Origin: Orientallactaga sibirica
Lineage: Eukaryota; Chordata; Mammalia; Rodentia; Dipodidae
Direction of reading: 5' to 3'
Length of the DNA stretch: 64,000 bases
NCBI GenBank assembly: GCA_036365145.1
Contig: JAEOAD010001942.1
Coordinates: 1,550,001-1,614,000 of the forward strand
The notes below the pieces were generated by a model. The model had not been told where the DNA came from and did no database searches. It saw only the letters and a program-made list of their open reading frames with translations. Every line of letters starts with the position of its first letter. The first letter of the stretch is position 1. Below, in pieces: positions 25,095-37,835 of the stretch. Both the position numbers and the translations under genes were made by a program.

Positions 25095-26420
25095 TCCTTT
25101 GGTTTTCCGAGGTATAGCTCAGGCTGACCTGGAATTAACTATGTAGTCTCAGGGAGGCCTCAAACTCACAGCGATCCTTCTACCTCTGCCTCCCAAGTGC
25201 TGGGATTAAAGGCGTGCGCCACCAATCCCAGCCCTATTTCTTTTAAATTTTTAAAACTTATTAGGGCTGGGATTGGTGGCGCATGCCTTTAATCCCAGCA
25301 CTTGGGAGGCAGAGGTAGGAGGATCACAGAGAGTTCGAGGCTACCCTGAGACTACATAGTTAATGCCAGGTCAGCCTGGACCAGAGTGAAACCCTACCTT
25401 GCAAAACCAAAAAAAAAAAAAAAAAGAAGAAAGAAAAGAAAAGAAATAGGGAGCTTGGGATGTAGCTCAGTTGATTGTTTGCCTAGCATGCATAAAGCAA
25501 AGCCTTGGGTTCAATTCCCATCAACCATATAAATAGCATAGTCTTGTACACACCTGGAATCCTGGACAGATACCTGAAAGTTGTTCTCCAACCTCCACAT
25601 GCATACTGTGGCATGTGCAAGCCGGCAGTCACACACATGAGCATACACACAAATAAGATTAAAAATATTTTTGAGGTAGGCTCTCGCTCTAGCCCAGGCT
25701 GACCTGGAATTCATTACGTAGTCTCAGGCTGGCCTCAAACTCATGGCAATCCTCCTACCTCTTCCTTCCAACTGCTGGGATTAAAGGTGTGCGTCACCAC
25801 ACCCATCGCAAACCTGGTTTCTTGGACTTTGAAGGCAAAAGCCTTTAACCACTAAGCCATCTCTCCAGCCCGATTTTTAATCTATTTTTGCCAGGTATGG
25901 TGGCGCAAGCCTTTAATCCCAGCAGTTGGAAGGAAGAGGTAGGAGGATTGCCATGAGTTTGAGGCCAGCCTGAGGCTACATAGTGAATTCCAGGAAAGCC
26001 TGAATTAGAGTGAAACTCTACCTCAAAAAAAAAAAAAGAACCCGGGTTTGATTCCCTAGGACCCACATAAGCCAGATGCACAAGGTGGTGCATGCATTGG
26101 AGTTCATTTACAGTGGCTGAAGGCCCTGGCATGCCCATTCTCTCCCTCTCTCTCTCTTTTAATCTCTCTCTCTCAAATAAATAAAATAAAATTTAATTTA
26201 AAAAGATTAAAAATCAGGGATGGAGAGATGGATTAGCTGTTAAGGCTCATGCCTGCAAAGCCTAAGGACCCCAGTTTGATTCTCCAGGTCCCACATAAGC
26301 CAGATGCATATGGTGGCACATGCGTCTGGAGTTCATTTGCAGTGGCTAGAGGCCCTGGTGCCCATTCTCACTCTCTTTCCCTCTCTCTGTCTCTAATAAA
26401 TAAATAAATAAAAATAAAAT
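25095..26420. repeat. SINE block with a B1 inside a DIP
   Basis: B1 25095-25234 (minus), B1 25264-25422 (plus), an ID/B4-type composite 25450-25660 (plus, cttgggatgtagctcag), B1 25670-25808 (minus) abutting a DIP 3' remnant 25807-25871 (minus), B1 25889-26037 (plus), a 5'-truncated DIP 26039-26200 and a full DIP 26217-26420 (plus). Confidence 0.8.
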
Positions 26421-27828
26421 ATTTTTAAAAAAACATTAAAAGTCAATAAATTTTTCTAGCATTCCAGAGCACACTATATGTTGGAGACCATGAGCCCAGA
26501 CAGTGCTATACTTTTTCCATTCATAATTCCTTTTCCCCAAAAAAAGTGACCTGAGGTAAATAGATACACATTTACTGGCAATAAATCATGAGTTTATTTT
26601 CAAAAACTCTCTGGTATGAATATCATTAAAAATTAAAACAAGCCGGGTGTGGTGGCGCATACCTTTAATCCCAGCACTTGGGAGGCAGAGGTAGGAGGAT
26701 TGCCATGAGTTCAAGGCCACCCTGAGACAACATAGTTAATTCCAGGTCAGCCTGGGCCAGAGTGAGACCCTACCTCAAAAAAACAAAAAAACAAAAATTA
26801 AAATTAAAACAAATTTACCTACTACTAGGATATCATTATTTTTATTTCATTCTGAAGTAGGGTCTCACTCTGCAGCCCCAGCCTGGCTTTGAACTCACTG
26901 TGATCCTCCTGCCTCAACCTTCCTAGCACTGGGATGAACTACCATTCCTGACTGCTAATGATTATTTTTACATAATTAAATCTTGGCTAAATATTTGATA
27001 CTGCAGGACAGAGCATCTTAGACATTTTTTAGAATTGATATTTTAATTGTTATAAATGTCAGTGCTGAGAACACTGCTTTGCATAAGTATGTAGCACAAA
27101 ATGGCAGAAGGATGTTTAGGGCCATTTCAAAAACCTTTGGAGCTGGGCATAGTGGCGCATGCCTTTAATCCCAGCACTCGGGAGGCAGAGGTAGAAGGAT
27201 CACTGTAAGTCTGAGGCCACCCTGAGACTACATAGTGAATTCCAGGTCAGCCTGGACTAGAGTGAAACCCTACTTTGAAAAACAAACAAACAACAAAAAA
27301 AAGTTGGAAATTATGTCCTAATTCCAAGCCAAAATACTTTTAACCGTTTTTTTTATTTTGTCAATTTTTTACCTGTATACAATATGTTTTTGTTTTTCCT
27401 AGGCAAGGTGTCACTGAGTCTAGGTTAACCTGGAACTCACTCTGTAGCTCAAGGCTGGCTTTGAGCTCACAGAGATCCTCCTACATTTGCCTCCCAAATT
27501 CTGGTACTTAAGGTGTGCACCACCACACCCATTCTAAAAAAACTGATACATGAAGCTAGGTATGCTGGTGCATGTCTCTAGTCCCAGCACTGGGGAGGAT
27601 GAGGTGAGAAGACAAGGTAGGAGGATCTCCATTCATTCAAGGCCAGCCTGAGACTGCAGAGTGAGTACCAAGTCAGTCTGGGTTAGAGTGAGACCCTACC
27701 TTGAAAAAAAAAATCAAAAAATTCTAATAAAATACAAACCAAAGACATACTAATTTGATATTTACATTTAGTTTGTGGAGGGTTGTTTGTGATGCTGAGG
27801 ATGAAATCCAAGGCCTTCACATGGTAGG
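26421..27828. other. Intergenic stretch before the provirus
   Basis: B1 26642-26798 (plus, flanked by aaattaaaacaa); old B1 26850-26962 (minus); unique 26963-27140; B1 27141-27303 (plus); old B1 27390-27533 (minus); B1 27556-27716 (plus). No gene signal. Confidence 0.7.
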
Positions 27829-28145
27829 TGTTAGATCAAGACAGGCTCCCCAAAAAAATGGAGTCACCAAGGACAGCAGGATGGCAACAGAGACAAGGAA
27901 GCAGGTTATCCACATTCCTCAAAAAACTGCCCAGCCATTATCCCTTCCTTGCCTAACAATGCCCCCAGGTCATGGTTTCCTGCCCCCTTATCTTGTAAGT
28001 TGCCTGGTCACTGTTCTGGTGTCATATCCTAAGCTATTTGAAATGGCTAAGGTAAAGAACAAAGTTCTTTTCCCTTCCTCACCTTCCCCCAACTGAAGAA
28101 GCCTATAAAGCCCACTACGTGAGAAACTCAGGTTGGCTGTGCGCC

Positions 28146-28180
<35 letters not shown>

Positions 28181-28434
28181 TTTGGTTTCTCGAAGTAGGG
28201 TCTCACTCTGGTCCAGGCTGACCTGGAATTAACTATGTAGTCTCAGGGTGGCCTCGAACTCACGGCAATCCTACCTCTGCCTCCCAAGTGCTGGGATTAA
28301 AGGCATGCACCACCACGCCTGGCTGTGCTCCTCTCTTATGAGTCAGTCCTGGCAGCTCGTGCTTTTCCCGAATAAAAGCTTTCATCCTTGCCTCAGAGTG
28401 GTTTGCATGGTCGTGGTCACTTCTGAACCTTACA
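27829..28434 (+). repeat. 5' LTR (with B1 insertion)
   Basis: It matches the 3' LTR over its length apart from a nested B1. It carries TATAAA at 28104-28109 and AATAAA at 28371-28376 in the order expected of U3-R-U5. A minus-strand B1 with a (CT)n tract (about 28150-28324) sits between repeats of gctgtgcgcctctct and gctgtgctcctctct. Confidence 0.85.
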
Positions 28435-28436
28435 TC

Positions 28437-28454
28437 TGATGCCGTGACTCGGAT
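28437..28454 (+). other. Retroviral primer-binding site, tRNA-His type
   Basis: Eighteen bases, tgatgccgtgactcggat, lie two bases after the LTR end. They differ at one position from the tRNA-His-complementary site known from HERV-H-like elements. This identifies the element as a tRNA-His-primed class-I ERV. Confidence 0.8.
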
Positions 28455-31400
28455 AGGAGGCTTCCGGTTGCCCTCTTGGGTAGCCAGACCTCCTTTCCCC
28501 TGACCAGATCACTGAGCTGCCACTGACTCTCTGGAGGCTTCGGATCATCTCTGCCTGGTACCAGCTTTTCACAGCCACCACAATTCAGCCTAGCCCTTCT
28601 TACCTTCATCTCCTCCCTCCTCCTCAGTAAGCATCCCTCTAGGGTTGGCCTGCCCTTGGGGTTAAGCCCTCCTCACAGAAGCTGTGCCAGCATGCCAGGC
28701 TACACCTCTTGCCTGCTTTTGGGCCCCAACCCCAGGTCTCGAGAAAGATGCACTCTCAACGCCTTGGCTCTCTGCTCTGTGGTCTACCACACCCTAAGGG
28801 GCGCCTTTTGGTTCCATTGCACCATCTCGGGACACTCTCCCTCCTGAGGTCTCATCTTTCACTGCCAGCCACTTTCGCCATCGGGAGCACAGGTGCCCAC
28901 CTTGCCCACTAACAGGCTAAAAAGCCGACAGTTAGCCGGGCATGGTGGGGCACGCCTTTAATCCCAGCACTCAGGAGGCAGAGGCAGGAGGATCACTGAG
29001 AGTTCAAGGCCACCCTGAGACTACATAGTGAATTCCAGGTCAGCCTGAGCCAGAGTGAGACCCTACCTTGAAAAACCAAACCAAACCAAACCAAAACAAA
29101 ACAAAACAAAAAAAGCCAACAGTTGCGACCTGTACGGCCTCTGCCAACATGGGAGGTGCAGGACCCATTCACCCTAATGGGCCAGAGGGTCATATTGGTG
29201 TTCTGTGTAAACCAGCTTAAGCCCTGGTTCCTTTCTCTCACCCTTGTTTTGCTCTTTCCCTCTCTCCTTAAGAACTTAGAGCCTCTATGACTCTTTTTTT
29301 GTTTGTTTGTTTGTTTATTTTTCAAGGTAGGGTCTCATTGTAGTCCAGGCTGACCTGGAATTCACTATGTAGTCTCAGGCTGGCCTCGAACTCATGGCAA
29401 TCCTCCTACCTCTGCCTCCCAAGTGCTGGGATTAAAGGCATGCACCACCATGCCCGGCTGCCTCTATGACTCTTGGACAACATCAAACCTTGTCATCTAA
29501 TCTTTCTCTGTAACTCTGCCTGGCCACAATATAAGCTGGACAATGGGTCCAAATGGCCTGAACATGGTACTTCTGATTTCCAAATTCTCACTGATTTAGA
29601 AAACTTCTGCCAAAGTACAGGCACATAGTCTGAAATTTTTCACTCTGTGTGCACGGTCTTCTTTCTGCTCTATCATGCTCCCACTAACAAGGTTTGTTTT
29701 TGACTCCAGAGTTGTAAATAGAATAGAAATTTAAAATGAAAATGCATAGCTTCTAAATGAATGAATGAATGTGTAAGGGGGAAATGGTTGTCTGGAGTCT
29801 ATATGAAAACTGCACTTGAAATGAATGTGTGTATGTGAGTATGTATGTGGCTCACAGCCCTAAGGCTGTAGAATGATTTCTGTTCTAAACAGTGCCATTT
29901 CATTGATGTTCTCACCAAGCCCACTATACTAGATGGCATGGCCAACTTTTACTGTTGAGTGTCCCCAGAAGAAACTGAAAGTAACTGGGGAGTTATGCTG
30001 CCACTGTGTTCCCCAGGGACAAAAAGTAGATCAAAAATAATTTAAGTTCTGGGCCAGTCCAGGCAGATGTGTCTGTGATGTGTAACTTAGTACTTTCCCC
30101 TGAAGGGCTTGATCTGTACATGGCCTGGTGGCCTTGGGAGTAAGAGGGAACCTAACACACCAATCTCATTGTTGGAAAGAGACAAGCAAGCCAAAGATCT
30201 CTCTGGTGTTCATGCTGCCTCAGGAATATCCCTAATGGCTCTTTCTTAGCTTCCCTGCCTTGCAGAGCCAGGGGGCTGCCTATACTGATAACTGACAGAT
30301 ACTAAGAAGATAGAATGTGTATGCCTTCTATGTCCCAGATATAGCTTACACTGTCACCTGACAACTAAACTTCAATATTAATCAGAATGATTTTAAACTA
30401 TTGTGTCATTCTCTAACCAGATCTGCTTTTATAACCAGATATGTTCTGCACCTTTTTAACTAATCTGTTTTGCTAATCAGATATGTACAGTCTCTCTGAG
30501 TGATTAATAAGCATATGTAGTAGCCAAATCAATTGAAAACATTGGAGTTAAAAGGATAAAAGATACTTTGGTTCCTGCTCCCAGGTCAGAAGGCCACAGG
30601 AGATGATGGGACACTTGCTAACTTCTAGCCTCTGGTAAGTTACCTGTCTTCTTGATCAGAGAGGATATGGAGACCCAGTGATGGATTCCATGTCAGTGTA
30701 TCTGCAACAGGAGAGTCACATCAGAGGAAAGTCAGTCCTCCAGCCTTCCCAAAAGAGGGAGGGCCACTTGGTCAGCACAGCCTTGATTTATCCTAGCAGA
30801 TGACAATGCTGAGAGTCATAGAACTCCTCACAGGTCCCTAAAAGTCTCTCCTACAGCACGATTATTGACCTCCAAAATATACCGTTCATTCTGGCAGCCT
30901 ACATGGTCTTAATCACTCAGTAAGAAAAATATAACTACAATATAAACAAAAGTTCAGACTAATAGACTCTCCTATCTGATGCTGACTTACAATACTAAAC
31001 TCTAACATTAACTCATGCCTTCTGCCTCTGCTTGTCCTGTCTCTGATTAACATCACATATACTGGCCTCAGCTCCTCCCACTTGTTTTAGCCAGAATCAG
31101 AGCTATTCCTCGAGCCCCCTCCTTCCTTAGCCCTTACCCTATCCCATCCAGGGATAAGTACACTACCCACGCCAGCGGGCACTCTCAAAACCTACTCTTC
31201 CCCTGATCCTTAAATGTTCCTCTTGAATACACTGATGCCCCTCTGCATCCTCTCTCTTGCCCCAAGCCCTTTATCCCTCGCCTCTAAGTGCTCATCCTCC
31301 CCTTGCACCTGGCGTTTTGATGTCATAACAAGCTCCTTAATTCTCCCTTCTTTCTTCTCACAGGGTGTGCAGAGCTCATCTCCTCACCTTCTCTATAACA

Positions 31401-31633
31401 GATGTCGCCAGCAACTGCCCTGAAGCCAGCTCAATACAGGGATGGTACGAGAGAAGTCTCCGTTTCATTCAGGACCAAGTCGTAACAGCTACCATGAAAC
31501 TGCCTCCTTGTCATCTGCCCTGAAGGAAGACCCATCAACCACGTTATCCAGCCTCTCCCATAAGAACTCATCACCCCTATGGTCAGCGTGAAGAAATTAA
31601 CCTTTGTCTCTTATCATTAACAAAAGGCTGGAA
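28455..31633 (+). mobile_element. Degenerate ERV internal region
   Basis: This holds a leader-like C-rich stretch (28455-28930), a B1 (28931-29113, flanked by aaaagccgacagtt/aaaagccaacagtt), a gag-like remnant interrupted by a second B1 (29295-29458, flanked by gcctctatgactctt), then noncoding sequence. The part at about 30410-31440 recurs as an isolated copy at 38089-39247. The bases before the 3' LTR (acaaaaggctggaa) may be a decayed polypurine tract. Confidence 0.7.
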
Positions 31634-32048
31634 TGTTAGGTCAGACAAGCTCTCAAAATTGAGTCAAGGACAGCAGGATGGTTGGTGACACAGACATAAG
31701 GAAGTGGATTGTCCACATTTCTCAAGAAACTGCCCAGCCATTATCCCTTCCTTGCCTGCAATGCCCCAGGTCATGGTTTCTGGCCCCCTTATCTCCTAAG
31801 TCAACCTGGTCACTGTTTTGGTGTCACAGCCTGGCTATCCTAGATGTCCCCTAAAGGAACCTTCAGCTTTTTCCCTTCCTCACCTTCCCCTAATGGAAAG
31901 CCCTGTAAAGCCCACTACCTAAGAAACTCAGGTGGGCTGTGCTCCTCTCTTGTGAGTGAGTCCTGGCAGCTCGTGCTTTTCCTGAATAAAAGCTTTCATC
32001 TTTGCCTCGGAGTGGTTTGCATGGTTGTGTTCACTCCCAAACCTTACA
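31634..32048 (+). repeat. 3' LTR
   Basis: This 415-base LTR starts tgttaggtcagacaag and ends accttaca. AATAAA is at 31985-31990. The TATA position has decayed to tgtaaa (about 31914). It lacks the B1 found in the 5' LTR. The differences from the 5' LTR are numerous enough to suggest an old integration. Confidence 0.85.
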
Positions 32049-33659
32049 GTTATTATATCTAAAACCCTGCCTCAAAAAAAAATACCTCAGAGGAATTATC
32101 TACTCTTTTCCTATTTTATAAGGTAAATAGACCACATTTGGAGACACTGAACAGTATTTATCTGTCATACACTTGGAAACTATTTACTTCATGGTGAACA
32201 GAAATAAAAAATTCTAAACAAAGTTATATTGCAATTTAAGATGTAATTCCTCAATGCCTCCATCAATCTTAATATTTTAGATTTAACTTACTTCATTAGT
32301 GAGCAAGTTTACCAAAGTACCACAGACAAAATCATAGAGTTGGTTAAGGTTTGAGTAGTTATAGATTGTCATGAAATTTTATGTATGTTTGGAATTCACT
32401 ATAGTTCTATAAAACTGATTCACAGTAGATTGAAAATATTTCTTTTTGGCTCAGTAGTTGCAGGTGCTTGTTTGCAAAGCCAGATTCACACAGTGGAGCA
32501 TGCATTTGGAGATTGTTTGCAGTGGCAAGTGGCCCTGGCATGCCCATTCCCTCTCTTTCCATGAGACTAGTCTCCTTTTTCATTAGATCATGGCAGTTCA
32601 GTCCAGTTCCTCTATTCTTTGGGCATATTAGATATAGCTGAATTAATTTCAGAAACTGACTTATAGATTGGATGGACATCTTATTTAGCTTTTAAAAGTG
32701 TGAAATCTCCTCATTAAAAAATATATAAAATATTATATAAGCCGGGCTTGGTGGCGCACGCCTTTAGTCCCAGCCTTCAGGAGGCAGAGATAGGAGGATC
32801 CTCATGAGTTCGAGGCCACCCTACTACAGAATGAATTCCAGGTCAGCCTGGGCTAGAGTGAGACCCTACCTCAAAAAACAAAACAAACAAACACACACAC
32901 ATATATAATATAAAGGTATCCTGATTCTTTGCTTTGTTTTTTTTTTTGGTTTTTGAGGTAGGGTTTCACTCTAGTCCAGGCTGACCTGGAACTCACTACA
33001 TAGTCGCAGGGTGGCCTCAAACTCATGGTGATCCTCCTACCTCTGCCTCCTGAGTGCTGGGATTAAAGTACCACGCCCGGCTTTTTTTGTTTTTTGTTTT
33101 TCCTGATTCTTACGAACTTTAAAAATAGTAAAAATTTTCATATCTTCATATTAAAGCCAAAAATTTTACTACATAATATAGATTTCTTGTTTATTTTAAA
33201 TTCTGTTAGCAGATCTTTTGTTCATAGTTTACTCTTTGTAGCCTCATGTGCCTTAAATAGGTAAACTCTACTTTTTGTTTATATCAGACTTTCCTGCTAT
33301 CAAAATATTGTAATTTGGTTTATACAAAGTACATGATGTTTGGGTTATCAATAAGCATACATCACCATGCCTGGCTAAACCTCTGTAATTTTAAAATGGT
33401 TCTAGTCCTGTTCATGTGTTCATGCTAGTTTTGCTGGGTGATTATCACTGAGGTTATAATCTAAGTCTTATAAAAAGTAACTTATTGTAATCTTGTTCTT
33501 AGGAAAACTGAGGAAGCTCCCTATGTCTTAGGGAAATCCACTGTATACAAACAATGTTAATATAGTTTGTCTAAGCTTCATATAACAGTCATAAATATTT
33601 TTTTAGTTAATCCTTAAAATTGTTCAATGGTAAAAGGTACTTATTAAAAAAGTTACTTT
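32049..33659. other. Mostly unique intergenic sequence
   Basis: A DIP fragment with a central deletion lies at 32443-32562 (plus), B1 at 32740-32893 (plus) and B1 at 32938-33084 (minus). The rest, including 33085-33655, is AT-rich and unremarkable. Confidence 0.6.
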
Positions 33660-34225
33660 AGCTGAATGTGGTGGGGCATGCCTTTAATCCCAGCACTTAG
33701 GAGGCAGAGGTAGGAGAATCACCGTGAGTTCAAGGCTACCCTGAGACAACATAGTGAATTCCAGGTCAGCCTGGACTAGAGTGAGACCCTACCTCAAAAA
33801 AACAAAATAAATAAATAAATACATAAATAAATAAATAATAATAAAGTTGCTTTATGTCTGTCATATTGTCTCTAATGTATGTTAAAATCAGACTTGCTTA
33901 ACTCAACCATAACCAAGTTTTATTTTATTCTTTTTTAAAAATATTTTTAATTATTTATATGAGAGAGAGAAAGAGGCACAGAGAGAGAGAATGGGTGAGC
34001 CAGGGCCTCCAGCCACTGCAAACAAACTCCAGATGCATGTGTCCCCTTGTGCATCTGGTTTACGTGGGTCCTAGAGAGTTGAACTGGGATCCTATGATTT
34101 TGCAGGCAAATGCCTTAACCACTAAGCCATCTCTCCAGCCTCCCATTTTCTTTTTAAAAAATATTTATAATTTAAAAATAATTATTTTTAAAAATAAGTA
34201 TATGGTATTGCACATATGTAAGTAG

Positions 34226-35430
34226 AAGAACAGATTACAGGGAGGGGAATGGCCTAAGTGAGGCCATGGGAAGAGAATGCATAAAAGAAGGGCAGGGGGA
34301 GGGTCAATCAAAATTCAAGATATTGTGAATAAGATGTATGGAAACCTATTTTTTTGAATAATGGCACATCTAGAAGCTGTAGACTGTTACTAGAAAATTT
34401 TCAGTGCCTGGGATGGGACACCTTCCAGTGAGTTGTTGGCCAAGGAGGTCCTGGAAGCCTCCAAAACATTAAAGGCTTTTGCCAAAACCCTTGGTTTCCC
34501 TTGAGAAACAGATAGTAAGACCCTATTGCTGAAGACATCTCTTGCCTGAGAGGCAAGGTCACTGAGAAAGCAAGCTGGTGCTGAGCAGAAAATCTTCTCT
34601 CTGTAGACCAGCCAACTGAAAGCTGGAAAAAGTTGCACTGCATGCAGCCGTATGGGACACAGAAGTCATCAGCAGTGAAAATAGTGGACGCTGAAAATTC
34701 AAGTTTGGCCATACAGGCCCAATGACTGAACAGGTGCATTAGTGGCATGTCTGCTCTTGGGGTAACCAGCTGCTCCATAATTGGACTGAAGGCCCTCTCT
34801 ATGGGAGGGAATACATACCTGGTACTGAAAAACCTAAGCAAAAGTCTATGGCAGGTGAGGTCATGAGCCTTAGGGGTATAAAGCCTGCTTTTGTCTGGCT
34901 AAATGTATATATTATTCCCACCAAGCTGCCCTGAAAGCACTACGCTTAATGTTCACATTCACATATTAATGCTACTCTCATTTCTGGTTAGAGAAGCTTC
35001 TCTTTTCAGATGGTGATGACCACTGGGATGACCCAAAAGGCAACATAGTGCTGAGAAGAAGGGATGGAGGAGTGCCCAGCACTGAAACATCTCTGTCACA
35101 CCCTCCAAGGCTCAGGGCCCATTGCGGAAGAGGGGGCAGATAGAATGGAAGAGCCAAAGGAAGGGTACGACTCCTTACAATGCAACTGCCCAGACAGAAA
35201 TTAGCCTTGATATCCATGACCTTTCAGTGCCTAGCAATACCTTCACAAACCCCTTATAATAGAAGGAAAAGATGATGACATCAAATTAAAAGAGAGACTA
35301 ATGGAGAGAGGGAAGGGATATGATGGAGATTGGAGTTCTAAAGGGGTATGGGGGCAGGGGAGGAAAATATCATGCATATTTTGTATGTAAGTATAGAAGT
35401 TGTCAATAAAAAAATTAAAATTAAAAAAAA
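34226..35430 (+). mobile_element. L1-like 3' end, copy 1
   Basis: A 1.2-kb noncoding block begins aagaacagattacaggg and ends with AATAAA at 35405-35410 and an A-rich tail. The family occurs four times in the window, always with the same 3' end, and one copy sits inside an L1. I interpret it as a truncated rodent L1 3' UTR or a non-autonomous derivative. This family name is an inference. Open frames on its minus strand are shared by copy 2 only through duplication. Confidence 0.6.
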
Positions 35431-35863
35431 GAAAAATAATAGTATTTTTATTTAGCTGGGCATGATGGCACACACCTTTAATCCCAGCACTCAGGAGGCA
35501 GAGGTAGGAGAATCACCGTGAGTTCAAGGCTACCCTGAGACAACATAGTGAATTCCAGGTCAGCCTGGACTAGAGTGAGACCCTACCTCAAAAAAACAAA
35601 ATAAATAAATACATAAATAAATAAATAATAATAAAGTTGCTTTATGTCTGTCATATTGTCTCTAATGTATGTTAAAATCAGACTTGCTTAACTCAACCAT
35701 AACCAAGTTTTATTTTATTCTTTTTTAAAAATATTTTTATTTATTTATGTGAGAGAGAGAAAGAGGCACAGAGAGAGAGAATGGGTGAGCCAGGGCCTCC
35801 AGCCACTGCAAACAAACTCCAGATGCATGTGTCCCCTTATGCATCTGGTTTACGTGGGTCCTA

Positions 35864-37074
35864 GAAGAACAGATTACAGGGAGGGGAATGGCCTAAGTGA
35901 GGCCATGGGAAGAGAATGCATAAAAGAAGGGCAGGGGGAGGGTCAATCAAAATTCAAGATATTGTGTATAAGATGTATGGAAACCTGCTTCTTTGAATAA
36001 TGGCACATCTAGAAGCTGTAGACTGTTACTAGAAAATTTTCAGTGCCTGGGATGGGACACCTTCCAGTGAGTTGTTGGCCAAGGAGGTCCTGGAAGCCTC
36101 CAAAACATTAAAGGCTTTTGCCAAAGCCCTTGGTTTCCCTTGAGAAACAGATAATAAGACCCTATTGCTGAAGACATCTCTTGCCTGAGAGGCAAGGTCA
36201 CTGAGAGAACAAGCTGGTGCTGAGCAGAAAACCTTTTCCCTGTAGACCAGCCAACAGAAAACTAGAAAAAGCTGCACTGCATGCAGCCATATAGGATACA
36301 GAAGTCATCAGCAGTGAAAACAGTGGATGCTGAATACTCAAGTTTGGCCATACAGGCCAAATGACTGAATGGGTGCAATAGTGGCATGTCTGCTCTTGGG
36401 GTAACCAACTGCTCCATAATTGGACTGAAGGCCCTCTCTACAGGAGGGAATACATACCTGGTGCTGAAAAACCTAAACAAAAGTCTATGGCAGGGGTGGT
36501 CATGAGCCTTAGGGGTATAAAGCCTGCTCTTATCTGGCTAAATGTATATATTATTCCCACCAAGCTGCCCTGAAAGCACTACGCTTAATGTTCACATTCA
36601 CATATTAATGTTACTCTCACTTCTGGTTAGAGAAACTTCTCTTTTCAGATGGCGATGACCACTGGGATGACCCAAAAGGCAACATAGTGCTGAGAAGAAG
36701 GGATGGAGGAGTGCCCAGCACTGAAACATCTCTGTCACACCCTCCAAGGCTCAGGGCCCATTGCGGAAGAGGGGGTGGATAGAATGGAAGAGCCAAAGGA
36801 AGGGTACGACTCCTTACAATGCAACTGTCCAGACAGAAATTGGCCTTGATATCCATGACCTTGCAGTGCCTAGCAATACCTTCACATACCCCTCATAATA
36901 GAAGGAAAAGATGATGACATCAAATTAAAAGAGAGACTAATGGAGAGAGGGAAGGGATATGATAGAGATTGGAGTTCTAAAGGGGCATGGGGGCAGGGGA
37001 GGGAAATATCATGCATTTTTTTGGTATGTAAATATAGAAGTTTTCAATAAAAAAATAAAAATAAAAAAAGAACA
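35864..37074 (+). mobile_element. L1-like 3' end, copy 2
   Basis: This is the tandem-duplicate of the copy at 34226, with the same boundaries and A-rich end. Its left edge is fused directly to a DIP SINE by the 151-base deletion. Confidence 0.6.
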
Positions 37075-37179
37075 AAAAAATTTTTATTTAGCTGGGCATG
37101 ATAGCACAAACCTTTAATACCAGCACTCAGGAGGCAGAGGTAGGAGGATATTTTACTATTTTTATATTTTATATTATTT

Positions 37180-37380
37180 ATTTTCTTTATGTGTTTGCAA
37201 GCAAAGAGAGATAGAAGAGACAGAAAGAATAAGTGCACCAGGGCCTCCATCCACTGCAAATGAACTCCAGATACATGTGCCACTTTGTACATGTGGCTTT
37301 ACATGGGCACTAGGGAATTGAATCCAGGTTGTTAGGCTTTGCAGGCAAACACCTTAACTGCTGAGTAATCTTTCCAGCCC
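37180..37380 (-). repeat. DIP SINE
   Basis: Full minus-strand copy with a tttgcaagcaaagagagat head variant, directly after the truncated third B1 of the tandem duplication. Confidence 0.8.
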
Positions 37381-37414
37381 AGGATGGCCATTTTCAAACC
37401 AAAGAGAGAGGCTA

Positions 37415-37835
37415 TGATGGTCTAGGTATTTTTTTTCCCCTCCCAAACTGAAGCTCAAGCTCAGCCTTAATCCCCAAAGTCACACGTTGGCAGATTTGGA
37501 GGTGGAGCCTTTGGGATGTAATAAGGCTTAGATGAGTCCTAAAATTGGGCCACCAAGATGGAATGAGTGGATTTTTAGTTGTTCATTTTGTTTTGTTTTT
37601 TTTTTTTTTGTTTTGGAGACATGTCACTTTGTAGCCCAGTCTGGCCTCCAACTTGCATCCTCCTGCATCTGCCTCCTGAGGGCTGGTAAGCACTGCTACA
37701 CCTAGCTGGATTGATGGTTTTCTAAGAAGAGAGGTATGAGGGTTCTCAGCCAGCACGTTTCCTCTGTCTCAGGAGGTAATGCCCCACCGCCACTGTACAG
37801 AAAGAGGGACCTTATCTGATGCTGGGATGGCTACC
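37415..37835 (+). mobile_element. MaLR (MST/MLT-like) LTR remnant
   Basis: agatttggaggtggagcc followed by tttgggatgtaataagg and a downstream ctcagccagcacgtttcc match the layout of old ERVL-MaLR LTRs. An old minus-strand B1-like fragment (about 37585-37710) interrupts it. Confidence 0.5.

Larger units (their letters stand above)
27829..32048 (+). mobile_element. Decayed class-I endogenous retrovirus (provirus)
   Basis: This 4.2-kb provirus is bounded by two related LTRs that both begin tgttag and end ccttaca. A primer-binding site follows the 5' LTR. The internal 3.2 kb has no long open frame. A short stretch around 29470-29700 resembles a gag matrix segment of the HERV-H/gamma-like group, broken by stops. 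No pol or env frame is recognisable. Two B1 elements have inserted into the internal part (28931-29113 and 29295-29458) and one into the 5' LTR. It cannot encode virus proteins. Target-site duplications are not evident. Confidence 0.85.
33660..37149 (+). repeat. 1.7-kb tandem duplication bounded by B1 elements
   Basis: Unit 1 (33660-35453) and unit 2 (35454-37089) each contain a B1, an AATAAA-rich stretch, a shared unique segment, a minus-strand DIP SINE and an L1-like 3' end. A truncated third B1 follows at 37090-37149. The two units differ by roughly 4-5% by eye. Unit 2 lacks 151 bases present in unit 1. The B1 at the junction has the 5' half of the downstream B1 and the 3' half of the upstream one. 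Confidence 0.9.

Noticed and set aside
34390..36856. Matching minus-strand frames of 79-82 codons in both duplicate units
   Set aside because: They are shared only because the DNA is duplicated. The antisense copy at 50-51 kb does not keep them open.
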